Below, in pieces: positions 17,052 to 23,391 of a DNA stretch of 42,748 nucleotides. The stretch lies in the NCBI GenBank assembly GCA_017563195.1, contig JAFXDO010000021.1, positions 1 to 42,748 of the forward strand. Reading direction: 5' to 3'. Each line of letters begins with the position of its first letter. Positions within the stretch are counted from its first letter, which is position 1. The DNA is from Clostridia bacterium (lineage in GTDB: Bacteria; Bacillota; Clostridia; Oscillospirales; CAG-382). The translations under genes and the position numbers were made by a program. The notes beneath the pieces were generated by a model that saw only the letters and a list, made by a program, of their open reading frames with translations, made no database searches and was not told the DNA's origin.

Positions 17052-17079
17052 GTTATAGTTTCCTCTTCCCTTTTGACAA
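17052..17079 (-). promoter_or_regulatory. Candidate clpC promoter
   Basis: TTGTCA and TATAAC with a 16-base spacer on the minus strand, about 65 bases before the TTG start. It shares its -35 bases with the plus-strand promoter region of the divergent gene. Confidence 0.55.
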
Positions 17080-17094
17080 GCTCTGTGTTATAAT
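17073..17094 (+). promoter_or_regulatory. Candidate extended -10 promoter for the plus-strand gene
   Basis: TGTTATAAT at 17086-17094 matches an extended -10 (TGn before TATAAT). A TTGACA at 17073-17078 is only 10 bases away, too close to be its normal -35 box. The start codon is about 28 bases downstream. Confidence 0.5.
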
Positions 17095-17122
17095 ATTTAA
17101 AATTGAAGGAAGGAGGAAGACC

Positions 17123-17797
17123 GTGGCAGAAAAGCAACCCATGACTCGGCAAAAAAAGGAAGCCATTGCCAAAAAGGCAGCAAAAAAGCGAAGACGCAGC
17201 AAAAACGCCTTTACGCAGTTTCTTGCCGTGTTTATAGTATTCTTGGCATTTTATCTCGTGATTACTCTCTTTGTCGGCGGTTTGATCCTTTATTCCTTCT
17301 ATTCTACCGCGAAAAACACCGAAATCTATTCGCTTAACGTGGTTTATGACGAAAAGGTGCTTCACAAGGTCACCGCGCAGGACGCAAATAACGAATACGG
17401 CTTATACGTTCCGTTCAGTTATCTTTCAGAAATCGCATCCTTCGGTCTTGCGGGCGACGGCGAGGACGTAACGCTGTTCCTCATCGGTACGGAAAACCGC
17501 ATCGAATGCACCCGAAACTCGTCGCTTATAATCATCAACGAAAACCCCGTGCGAATCTCCTCTCCCATACTTTACGAGGACGGCGAATATCTCATCCCGA
17601 TCTCGCTGCTTGAAAACTACGTCAACGGCATAAGCATCAGCTATGACGATGACAAAATGATCTGCAGCGTCACTCCCACAGGCGGCAAGACCGACGTTTC
17701 GCTTACGCTTTTGCTCCCCGAGGATATGGAAGCGGCATACTTCCCCGATTCCTATAAATACTACGGCGAGCTTCCCGACACTACCCCGATGCCTTAA
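17123..17797 (+). CDS. Membrane-anchored stalk-domain-like (copper amine oxidase N-terminal-like) protein
   Basis: The only plus-strand gene: 224 residues. A very basic cytoplasmic N-terminus (residues 1-33, rich in Lys and Arg) precedes one membrane helix (about 37-63) and an extracellular domain of about 150 residues. The pattern of short strands with LYVPFSYLSE, NENPVRISSPILYEDGEYLIPISLLENYV-type segments (two halves) resembles the copper amine oxidase N-terminal/stalk domain common on clostridial cell surfaces; it does not imply copper or oxidase activity. I chose GTG at 17123 because AGGAGG lies 6 bases upstream. The gene is divergent to clpC and ends at a bidirectional terminator. Confidence 0.8.
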   Translation: MAEKQPMTRQKKEAIAKKAAKKRRRSKNAFTQFLAVFIVFLAFYLVITLFVGGLILYSFYSTAKNTEIYSLNVVYDEKVLHKVTAQDANNEYGLYVPFSYLSEIASFGLAGDGEDVTLFLIGTENRIECTRNSSLIIINENPVRISSPILYEDGEYLIPISLLENYVNGISISYDDDKMICSVTPTGGKTDVSLTLLLPEDMEAAYFPDSYKYYGELPDTTPMP

Positions 17798-17811
17798 TAT
17801 GATGACAAAAC

Positions 17812-17839
17812 AAAAAATCCTTCTTGCGAAGGATTTTTT
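17812..17839. terminator. Bidirectional terminator between convergent genes
   Basis: Stem AAAAATCCTTC paired with GAAGGATTTTT around a TTGC loop, with A and T runs on both sides. It closes the plus-strand gene (stop at 17797) and the lipoprotein gene on the minus strand (stop at 17854). Confidence 0.9.
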
Positions 17840-17853
17840 ATTTTTTACAAATA

Positions 17854-19431
17854 TTAACCGAGCAGTTCTACGTATTCGTCAATCGTGTCATCGATCATCG
17901 GAGCAACCGCTTCAAGGTCGCTTCGGAAGGTGTTCTTCTTATCCATAAACGAATTGAAGAAGGGGCTGAAGCCTGCGAAGCGGTAGACGTCGTTTATGTC
18001 GTACCTCGCACTGCCGAACACGATATCGAGCATTTCGTAGGTGTCTTCGTCAAGACCTGCGGAGATTCTTTCGTAGTACGCGGGGGTAATATAATGCTGT
18101 GCCGCACAACCCATCGCGTTCAATACAAACGCAGAGAACGTCGGATCCTTTGCGGAAACGGGAATTCCCACGCAGTTCGCATAACCGCCGGATACTGCAG
18201 AGCAGTAGTCCTCCTGATTTATATCAAGCTTAGGCAGAGGAACTATACCGTAGTCGCAATCGTACTCGCGGATAATGTCGGTGCTGACCATCGCGCTGAT
18301 TCTGAACAGTGCGCGGTCGCTTGTAAATATCTCGAGCGAATCGGTCCACATATCGTAGCCGCCGATATCCTGCGCCATTATCATCCACTGCTTATCACCG
18401 AGTATTTTTTCGATAATGGTGTCAGCCATTTCAAGGTCAGAGGTGGAAAGACGCGGAATGTCGTCCGAATCCTTGGCGAACAGGCTGCCTCCTGCCGCGG
18501 TGAACAGAAGTGCCGAGTCGTTGTAGGAGCCGACCGTACCCCAGGTGTCATCCTTTGTGAGTCCGCCGACGCCGTCGGTATCGGCAGTAACGGCGATACT
18601 CATTTCAATCATCTTATCGATCGTCCAGTTGCTGTCGCGAACGCAGGAATAGATGTCAAAATCGGGGAAATGCTTGCTCATCACGGTCTTATTGAAGAAC
18701 ATCGCAGAGGTGACCTTCTTGGGCATCGTGGAGATATCGCCGATCGCAAAATACTGATGTCCCGCAAAGGAGAGTGCTTCGTTTGCAGACTGATCCCACC
18801 ATGCCTCATCGAGCTCGAGGAAATTGGAAAGGTCGTACAAGCAGCCCTCCGTGCCGAGCATCGCGCCCTCATACGCAAACATCATCACTGCGTCAAACTC
18901 ACCCATACCGGAGATAACGTCATTTCGAAGCGGGGTCAAGATCGACTCTGCAGGGTACGCCATGATCTCGACGTTATATTTTTCGAGGATCGCCTTGTTT
19001 CGGTCGGAAACCGCATTGTCAAAATCGGCGTCGGTCTCCTTGTACAGATTCGGTACTACGTCGTCGCAGTAATAGGTGGTCTGAAGCTCGTTGGAAACGA
19101 TGAGCATGGTGAATTCCTTCTTGGTGTCGCCGACACCGTTCGGTGCGTCGCCGAGGGACATAAAAACATCCTCATCGGTAACATCCGATACGTCACTCGA
19201 GTCGTCGCCGGATGCGTCACCCGATGCGTCGCCCGATGCGTCACCCGATGCGTCACTCGAGTCGTCGCCGAACAGATCGTCGAAAATGCTACCGATTCCG
19301 TCGTTACTCGTTTCGACCTGCGACTCCTTGGAAGCATTCTCGTCATCGTCGTTTACCTTGCTTTCACACGCCGCAAAGGCAAGCAGCATGCAAAGCATGA
19401 GCAAAAATGCAATAATCCTTGTGTTTTTCAT
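17854..19431 (-). CDS. Extracellular solute-binding lipoprotein (ABC transporter family 1 type)
   Basis: A 525-residue exported lipoprotein. The signal peptide ends in LLAFAACES, with Cys about residue 22 as the lipidation site. An acidic linker with DASG repeats follows (about 50-80) and then a large binding domain with family 1 features (AGGSLFAKD, MWTDSLEIFTSDRALF, YGIVPLPK, SGGYANCVGIP). Such proteins usually deliver sugars or oligosaccharides to an ABC permease, but no permease genes are nearby, so it is an orphan and its ligand is unknown. GGGGAG lies 7 bases before the ATG at 19431, which rules out the longer frame. It lies just below the hpf terminator; I found no convincing promoter. 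Confidence 0.88.
   Translation of the reverse strand: MKNTRIIAFLLMLCMLLAFAACESKVNDDDENASKESQVETSNDGIGSIFDDLFGDDSSDASGDASGDASGDASGDDSSDVSDVTDEDVFMSLGDAPNGVGDTKKEFTMLIVSNELQTTYYCDDVVPNLYKETDADFDNAVSDRNKAILEKYNVEIMAYPAESILTPLRNDVISGMGEFDAVMMFAYEGAMLGTEGCLYDLSNFLELDEAWWDQSANEALSFAGHQYFAIGDISTMPKKVTSAMFFNKTVMSKHFPDFDIYSCVRDSNWTIDKMIEMSIAVTADTDGVGGLTKDDTWGTVGSYNDSALLFTAAGGSLFAKDSDDIPRLSTSDLEMADTIIEKILGDKQWMIMAQDIGGYDMWTDSLEIFTSDRALFRISAMVSTDIIREYDCDYGIVPLPKLDINQEDYCSAVSGGYANCVGIPVSAKDPTFSAFVLNAMGCAAQHYITPAYYERISAGLDEDTYEMLDIVFGSARYDINDVYRFAGFSPFFNSFMDKKNTFRSDLEAVAPMIDDTIDEYVELLG
19191..19270. repeat. 12-bp tandem repeats flanked by a 20-bp direct repeat, coding for the lipoprotein linker
   Basis: Four copies of GATGCGTCACCC (one with G, one ending CTC) lie at 19211-19258. 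The 20-bp sequence at 19191-19210 recurs exactly at 19251-19270. They code for the DASG and DDSSD part of the linker. Confidence 0.85.
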
Positions 19432-19458
19432 TACTTTACTCCCCTTTTTATAAGTCAA

Positions 19459-19484
19459 GAAAAGCCCCGTATACGGGGCTTTTC
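19459..19484. terminator. Perfectly palindromic terminator after hpf
   Basis: A 26-base perfect palindrome centred on CGTATACG, with GAAAAGCCCC on one side and its complement on the other. It lies 2 bases after the hpf stop and 27 bases before the lipoprotein start, and could stop RNA polymerase in either direction. Confidence 0.85.
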
Positions 19485-19486
19485 GA

Positions 19487-20008
19487 TTATTCTATCGGTT
19501 CGATAACACCGTATTGATCGTCGTCGCGCTTGTAAACGACGTTGTATCTGCCGCTGTCGGAATTAAGGAACATGTAGAAGCTGTGCTGGAGCAGGTTCAT
19601 CTGCAAAATCGCCTCTTCGACGGTCATTGCGTGCATTTCAAACCGCTTGACCTTTGCGACCTCAATGGTTTCCTCCGCCTCGGCAAGCTCTGCCTCCGCA
19701 AACATTTCCTTCTTCACGTGGATCTTCTTTTCAAGTCTCGTGCGGTTCTTTCTGATCTGGCGCTCGATGTTTTCCATCGCCGTGTCAAGAGCGCATTTGT
19801 AGTCCTTGTCAGAAACTTCGGAGCGGAAGATAGAGCCGTTACGATAGATCGTAAGTTCGATTCTTTCGCCGATTTTGTTACTGCTTAAGGCAACGGTTGC
19901 CTCTGTGTCCTCGGAGAAGAACTTGTCGAATTTTTTAAGCTTCTTCTCGATCCATTCGCGTACGTCATCGGTGAGTGTGAACTTTTTGGTGATGATTCTT
20001 GTCTTCAT
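19487..20008 (-). CDS. hpf: Ribosome hibernation promoting factor, long form
   Basis: A 173-residue long HPF. Residues 1-100 form the S30AE/YfiA domain that occupies the decoding region of idle 30S subunits (KFTLTDDVREWIEKKLKK, IELTIYRNG); residues 115-170 form the dimerisation domain (VKRFEMHAMTVEEAILQMNLLQHSFYMF-type segment) that joins two ribosomes to 100S particles. The long form alone makes 100S in Gram-positive bacteria. It has a strong promoter (20060-20088), an AGGAG SD and its own terminator, so it is a single-gene unit. Confidence 0.95.
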   Translation of the reverse strand: MKTRIITKKFTLTDDVREWIEKKLKKFDKFFSEDTEATVALSSNKIGERIELTIYRNGSIFRSEVSDKDYKCALDTAMENIERQIRKNRTRLEKKIHVKKEMFAEAELAEAEETIEVAKVKRFEMHAMTVEEAILQMNLLQHSFYMFLNSDSGRYNVVYKRDDDQYGVIEPIE

Positions 20009-20059
20009 AACGCCATCTCCTATTCAATATATTGCGTGACAGTCTTACTGTCTGTCTAT

Positions 20060-20088
20060 ATATTACCACGCTTGCGCGTTTTTGTCAA
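20060..20088 (-). promoter_or_regulatory. Promoter of hpf
   Basis: TTGACA and TAATAT separated by 17 bases on the minus strand, about 52 bases before the ATG. The spacer contains CGCGCAAGCG. The rest of the 449-base gap up to 20457 is described under the inverted-repeat element. Confidence 0.75.
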
Positions 20089-20151
20089 GTATTTTCCACT
20101 ATAGTCGCAATATTTTGTTGAAAAGCACCAACGGTGGAATACACATAAAAA

Positions 20152-20453
20152 AAACACCTTAAGGGCGATGCACCATAGTGATAAATCGCCTTAAAATCGC
20201 CATTTTTGCACAATACTGCATCAAAAATCCGCGATATACACTCGTATTATCGCGGATTTCTTCTTTGTCTTGCGACAAAACTATCTGATTTTAAGGTGCG
20301 CAGCAGTTTTGCGCGTATCCGATTTGTTCTGTAACGACGGCGAAAAACGAAGGAATACTAACGTATTTCAAGGTTTTTTGACTAAGTTACAGGGCAAAAC
20401 GGTAGCGCAAAACCGCTTTCTCACTGTGGCGCATCGCCCAACGACAGGTGTTT
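20152..20453. repeat. 302-base element with imperfect terminal inverted repeats (MITE-like or structured RNA)
   Basis: The left end (20152-20180) and the reverse complement of the right end (20422-20453) share AAACACCT, GGGCGATGC and CC-A-AGTG in the same order. Inside are further inverted pairs: a perfect 12-bp stem AAATCCGCGATA/TATCGCGGATTT (about 20226-20260), CTGTAAC/GTTACAG, and TTTTGCGC/GCGCAAAA. It holds a 61-codon plus-strand frame with no SD or family, which I do not accept as a gene. It begins 4 bases after the yabR stop and ends about 64 bases above the hpf -35 box. A non-autonomous mobile element or an RNA both fit. Confidence 0.65.
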
Positions 20454-20457
20454 AAAG

Positions 20458-20823
20458 TCATCTTCTGCGTTTTTTGTCACGGTTGAGCCGTGCAAGCTTT
20501 TCATCGCTTGCAGACTTGAAGTGGGAAAGCATCGATTCAAAATCGGTCGGCTCACGATCACGCTGATTTGTATGCTCGTATTTGGGCTTTTTCGGCTTAT
20601 CCGCGATCATCGAAAGCGCGATCCTGCCGTTATCGACAGAAATGATCCTTGCGGTAACGGTGTCGCCCTTCTTTATGACGCTGTTGATATCCGAAATGAA
20701 GGAATCGGAAAGCTTGGATATATGTATCATGCCGGTGCCGCCGCCCTCAAGGCCGACAAACGCTCCGTACGCGGTCACCCCGGTGACCGTCCCTGTTACG
20801 GAATCCCCGACAGAATATGGCAT
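20458..20823 (-). CDS. yabR: S1 RNA-binding domain protein (YabR-like)
   Basis: A 121-residue protein. Residues 1-75 are an S1 OB-fold (GDSVTGTVTGVTAYGAFVGL, GMIHISKLSD, KKGDTVTARIISVD, RIALSM); the rest is a charged tail ending in DKKRRR. It resembles YabR/general stress protein 13, which binds RNA or ribosomes; the exact role is unknown. GGAGG lies 8 bases before the ATG. It stands in the usual place after divIC. Confidence 0.88.
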   Translation of the reverse strand: MPYSVGDSVTGTVTGVTAYGAFVGLEGGGTGMIHISKLSDSFISDINSVIKKGDTVTARIISVDNGRIALSMIADKPKKPKYEHTNQRDREPTDFESMLSHFKSASDEKLARLNRDKKRRR

Positions 20824-20837
20824 ATACTGCTCCTCCC

Positions 20838-21125
20838 TTATCCGGCTATATTATTCTTGAAAATGATTTCGTTAGGCTTGCGGAAGCCACGCTCTCTCGC
20901 GATACGCTCGATAAAATCGTCGTCGATCGGAGTAGCTATACGCAGTTCAAGCTCGTCGATAGCGTCCTGCTTGTCACGGACCTGCTCAAGCAGAGTATCC
21001 CTCTGGTCACGCAGCTCGTTCATCTGCACCTGCAGATTAATGACCGAGACAAAAAGGAATATAAATATGCAAATAAACGCCATACGAACTATCGTATTGG
21101 GCTTAAGCGTCTTTGTCTGTGACAT
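20838..21125 (-). CDS. divIC: Septum formation initiator family protein (DivIC/FtsB-like)
   Basis: A 95-residue bitopic protein: short cytoplasmic tail, one membrane helix (about 15-35, AFICIFIFLFVSVINL) and an extracellular coiled coil (MNELRDQRDTLLEQVRDKQDAIDELE) ending with the conserved region IERIARERGFRKPNEI. DivIC works with FtsL and DivIB in the division complex. I chose ATG 21125 because AGGAAG lies 6 bases before it; this start is inside the end of yabQ. Confidence 0.88.
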   Translation of the reverse strand: MSQTKTLKPNTIVRMAFICIFIFLFVSVINLQVQMNELRDQRDTLLEQVRDKQDAIDELELRIATPIDDDFIERIARERGFRKPNEIIFKNNIAG

Positions 21126-21585
21126 TTTGTTCTTCCTTTCCGTGTTCGACGTCGGCAAAAAGACGTTTGACCGATGCGACCGTTTTTTTACAGTAAGCGT
21201 AGGTTTTTATATGTCCGACCGCAAGCGAAACAGCCGCCCGCAGTCGTGTTGTTATCGAATTCAATATACCCGCGACAAGCCTCACAAGCCGCTTCATAAG
21301 CGACATAACGAGATTACTCACGGTAAAGCGCCATATCAAAAATCCGATCGCCGTCAAGACGAAGGAAAAGGCGCGCATTCTGCCGTACGACAGATTAAAA
21401 AACATCACGCACATGACCGCCGTTGCGATCATGCAGTAGAAAAAGTCAAGCAGGAACAGCAGCACGCCGTTTTGCCTGTGCAAGAGCCTTGACAGCCTGA
21501 AAACGTCGTAGACGGCGCAGAGAAAAGCGCCGACGGCAAGCGACCACAATGCAAGTGCGTTGCTCAAAAAATACCCGTTTTCCAC
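21103..21585 (-). CDS. yabQ: Spore cortex biosynthesis protein YabQ
   Basis: A 160-residue membrane protein with about four N-terminal helices (1-110, e.g. LALWSLAVGAFLCAVYDVFR and FFYCMIATAVMCVMFF) and a basic C-terminal tail. YabQ is needed for cortex formation in Bacillus and its N-terminal pattern is well conserved. The start is GTG at 21585, directly after the yabP stop, so translation is coupled. It overlaps divIC by 23 bases. Confidence 0.88.
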   Translation of the reverse strand: MENGYFLSNALALWSLAVGAFLCAVYDVFRLSRLLHRQNGVLLFLLDFFYCMIATAVMCVMFFNLSYGRMRAFSFVLTAIGFLIWRFTVSNLVMSLMKRLVRLVAGILNSITTRLRAAVSLAVGHIKTYAYCKKTVASVKRLFADVEHGKEEQNVTDKDA

Positions 21586-21849
21586 TTAGCCCCTGCCGAA
21601 AAGCCGATTCTTTCTTTTGCGGACCGTCGAATCGAAATAGACGATCGCCGATATATTGCCCTCGACGGTAATATCGCCGTTTTCGAGCGAGAGACTCTTT
21701 ATCGACAGACCTTCGCCGCTTATATTCAGCGTCGATTCGCCTACGGCGAGGCTTACCAGCGTTTCGTCAAAGCTGACCACGTCGTCAACCGCAGTGATGG
21801 CAAGGCTTGCGCGTGCGTCAAGCGTCAGGGTGTGCCTTTTAGTATCCAT
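21586..21849 (-). CDS. yabP: Sporulation protein YabP
   Basis: An 87-residue beta-rich protein of the YabP/YqfC family, with HTLTLDARASLAITAVDDVVSFD and LNISGEGLSIKSLSLENG patterns. YabP is made in the mother cell and needed for correct spore envelope formation. GGAGG before the ATG at 21849 decides against a longer frame. The preceding yabO gene ends 54 bases upstream. Confidence 0.9.
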   Translation of the reverse strand: MDTKRHTLTLDARASLAITAVDDVVSFDETLVSLAVGESTLNISGEGLSIKSLSLENGDITVEGNISAIVYFDSTVRKRKNRLFGRG

Positions 21850-21903
21850 GCTTCTTCCCTCCTGCTTAATCATATGAGGAGGAGGCATAGATTATTCCAT
21901 TAA

Positions 21904-22146
21904 TTATTCCACGACCTCGTACATTTCGGAGGCTTCGGATTTTTTTGTGGTCTCGTTGATCGCGACCACGCGAAACTTAGTAACACGGCTTCCGTATTTT
22001 ACCTCGATAACGTCGCCGATCTTTACGTCATAAGACGGCTTGACGACCTTACCGTTCACCGATACGAGGTTTTCGCCGCAAGCCTCGTTTGCAACGGTGC
22101 GGCGCTTGATTATACGCGAAACCTTAAGGTATTTATCTAATCTCAT
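21904..22146 (-). CDS. rqcP: S4-domain RNA-binding protein (RqcP/YabO)
   Basis: An 80-residue S4 RNA-binding protein (MRLDKYLKVSRIIKRRTVANEA at the N-terminus is diagnostic; NGKVVKPSYDVKIGDVIEV follows). RqcP (YabO) takes part in ribosome-associated quality control, helping RqcH add alanine tails to stalled chains. It stands in its normal place beside hup and yabP. The SD is weak (GGA). Confidence 0.93.
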   Translation of the reverse strand: MRLDKYLKVSRIIKRRTVANEACGENLVSVNGKVVKPSYDVKIGDVIEVKYGSRVTKFRVVAINETTKKSEASEMYEVVE

Positions 22147-22167
22147 TTTCCAAAATTAATGACCAAT

Positions 22168-22191
22168 AAGGCAGGGGGTTAGCCCTGCCTT
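22168..22191 (-). terminator. Hairpin between hup and yabO
   Basis: A 9-bp stem (AAGGCAGGG with CCCTGCCTT, loop of six) with no T run on the minus strand. It may be a leaky terminator or protect the 3' end of an abundant hup transcript. Confidence 0.5.
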
Positions 22192-22206
22192 GATCGTACA
22201 GAATTA

Positions 22207-22482
22207 TTACTTGTTGACAGCGTCCTTAAGATCCTTACCTGCAACAAAAGCGGGAGCCTTGGAAGCGGGGATGGTGATAGCTTCCTTGGTCTTGGGGTTG
22301 CGGCCTACTCTTTCAGCTCTTTCCTTAACCTTGAAAGAACCGAAGCCTGCGATCTGAACCTTGCCGCCGGTAGCGAGCTCGGTTTCGATTGCCTTAAACA
22401 TTGCATTAACTGCAGCCTCTGCATCCTTCTTCTTGAGATTGGTGCTGGATACAACTGCTTCTACGAGAGTCGACTTGTTCAT
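22207..22482 (-). CDS. hup: HU-family DNA-binding protein
   Basis: A 91-residue histone-like protein. It matches HU over its whole length: MNKSTLVEAV, the dimer core GFGSFKVKERAERVGRNPKT, and the DNA-binding arm TIPASKAPAFVAGKDLK. It bends and packs DNA. ATG 22482 gives the standard N-terminus; a TTG six codons upstream is unlikely. It has its own promoter and lies between mazG and yabO, as in many Clostridia. Confidence 0.96.
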   Translation of the reverse strand: MNKSTLVEAVVSSTNLKKKDAEAAVNAMFKAIETELATGGKVQIAGFGSFKVKERAERVGRNPKTKEAITIPASKAPAFVAGKDLKDAVNK

Positions 22483-22518
22483 ACCTGGTATTCCTTTCAA
22501 AAATAAATTGATTGACTT

Positions 22519-22547
22519 ATTATATCATCATTTTTCCCTATCCGCAA
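22519..22547 (-). promoter_or_regulatory. Promoter of hup
   Basis: TTGCGG and TATAAT with a 17-base spacer on the minus strand, 36 bases before the ATG. It may also serve the yabO-yabR genes. Confidence 0.7.
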
Positions 22548-22598
22548 GAGTTTTTTGCATTTTTTCGGTAAAATATTGCCTTTTATGACGATTTTTTG

Positions 22599-23390
22599 TT
22601 AATTTTCCTTTGCTTTTTGCCAAAAAAGCTCTTTTTCCTCACGCGTTGACTCGGTAACGCTCTTCCCATTGGCAAGGCACAGCTCCTCAACACGTGCAAA
22701 ACGTGTCAAAAACTTCTCGTTTGCGTTGTAGAGAGCCTGCTCGGGATCGACGTGAGCGAGCCTCGCGGCGTTAACCACGGCAAGCAAAAGATCGCCGAAT
22801 TCCTCCTCGATATCCTCCTGTGTGCGGTTTGCCAGCGCGTCGCGGACCTCGTCGGCCTCCTCGAAGACCTTGAGCATCGCTTCCTCGGCATCGTCAAAGT
22901 CAAATCCGAGCTTACGCGCCTTTTTGCCGAGCTTGTCTGCACGCATCAACGCGGGCATTGCGGGCGAAACCGAGCGCAACGCCTCGGTATCGCTCTTCTG
23001 ATGCTTCGTGTCGCGCTTGATAGCGTCCCAATTCGAAAGAACGTTTTCGGTATTCTCGACGACAACGTCCGAGAAAACGTGGGGATGTCGGACTATCAGC
23101 TTTTGACAGATATCGTTGCAGACGTCGTTTATCGTGAAGCTGTCGGCAATATCGGCGTGGAACACCACCTGAAGCAGCACGTCGCCAAGCTCCTCGCGCA
23201 GTATCTCGGGGTCGTTTTTATCGATGCCCTCGATAAGCTCGTAGGTCTCCTCCAAAAGGTCGCGACGGATGCTTTGATGCGTCTGCTCGGCATCCCAAGG
23301 GCAACCGCCCGGCGCACGGAGTATCGACATTATCTCGACAAGGTCATCGAAATTGTAATTATTCTTTGCAAGTAAGGTTTCCTTAGACAT
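22599..23390 (-). CDS. mazG: Nucleoside triphosphate pyrophosphohydrolase MazG
   Basis: A 263-residue enzyme that hydrolyses NTPs to NMPs and pyrophosphate, clearing abnormal nucleotides. Two MazG helical domains are visible; the first has the metal-binding set LLEETYEL (47-48) and EELGDVLLQV (66-70), the second EEEFGDLLLAVV. LRAPGGCPWDAEQTH is the family signature. It starts one base after the spoVB stop, with GAGG as SD. This version lacks the N-terminal methylase-like domain found in B. subtilis YabN. Confidence 0.95.
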   Translation of the reverse strand: MSKETLLAKNNYNFDDLVEIMSILRAPGGCPWDAEQTHQSIRRDLLEETYELIEGIDKNDPEILREELGDVLLQVVFHADIADSFTINDVCNDICQKLIVRHPHVFSDVVVENTENVLSNWDAIKRDTKHQKSDTEALRSVSPAMPALMRADKLGKKARKLGFDFDDAEEAMLKVFEEADEVRDALANRTQEDIEEEFGDLLLAVVNAARLAHVDPEQALYNANEKFLTRFARVEELCLANGKSVTESTREEKELFWQKAKEN

Positions 23391-23391
23391 A

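Noticed and set aside
17073..17094. Standard -35/-10 promoter from TTGACA plus TATAAT
   Set aside because: The spacing is only 10 bases, too short for sigma-A; I kept only an extended -10 interpretation.
20270..20455. A 61-codon plus-strand frame within the 302-base element
   Set aside because: No SD, no similarity I recognise, and it lies wholly within the inverted-repeat element.
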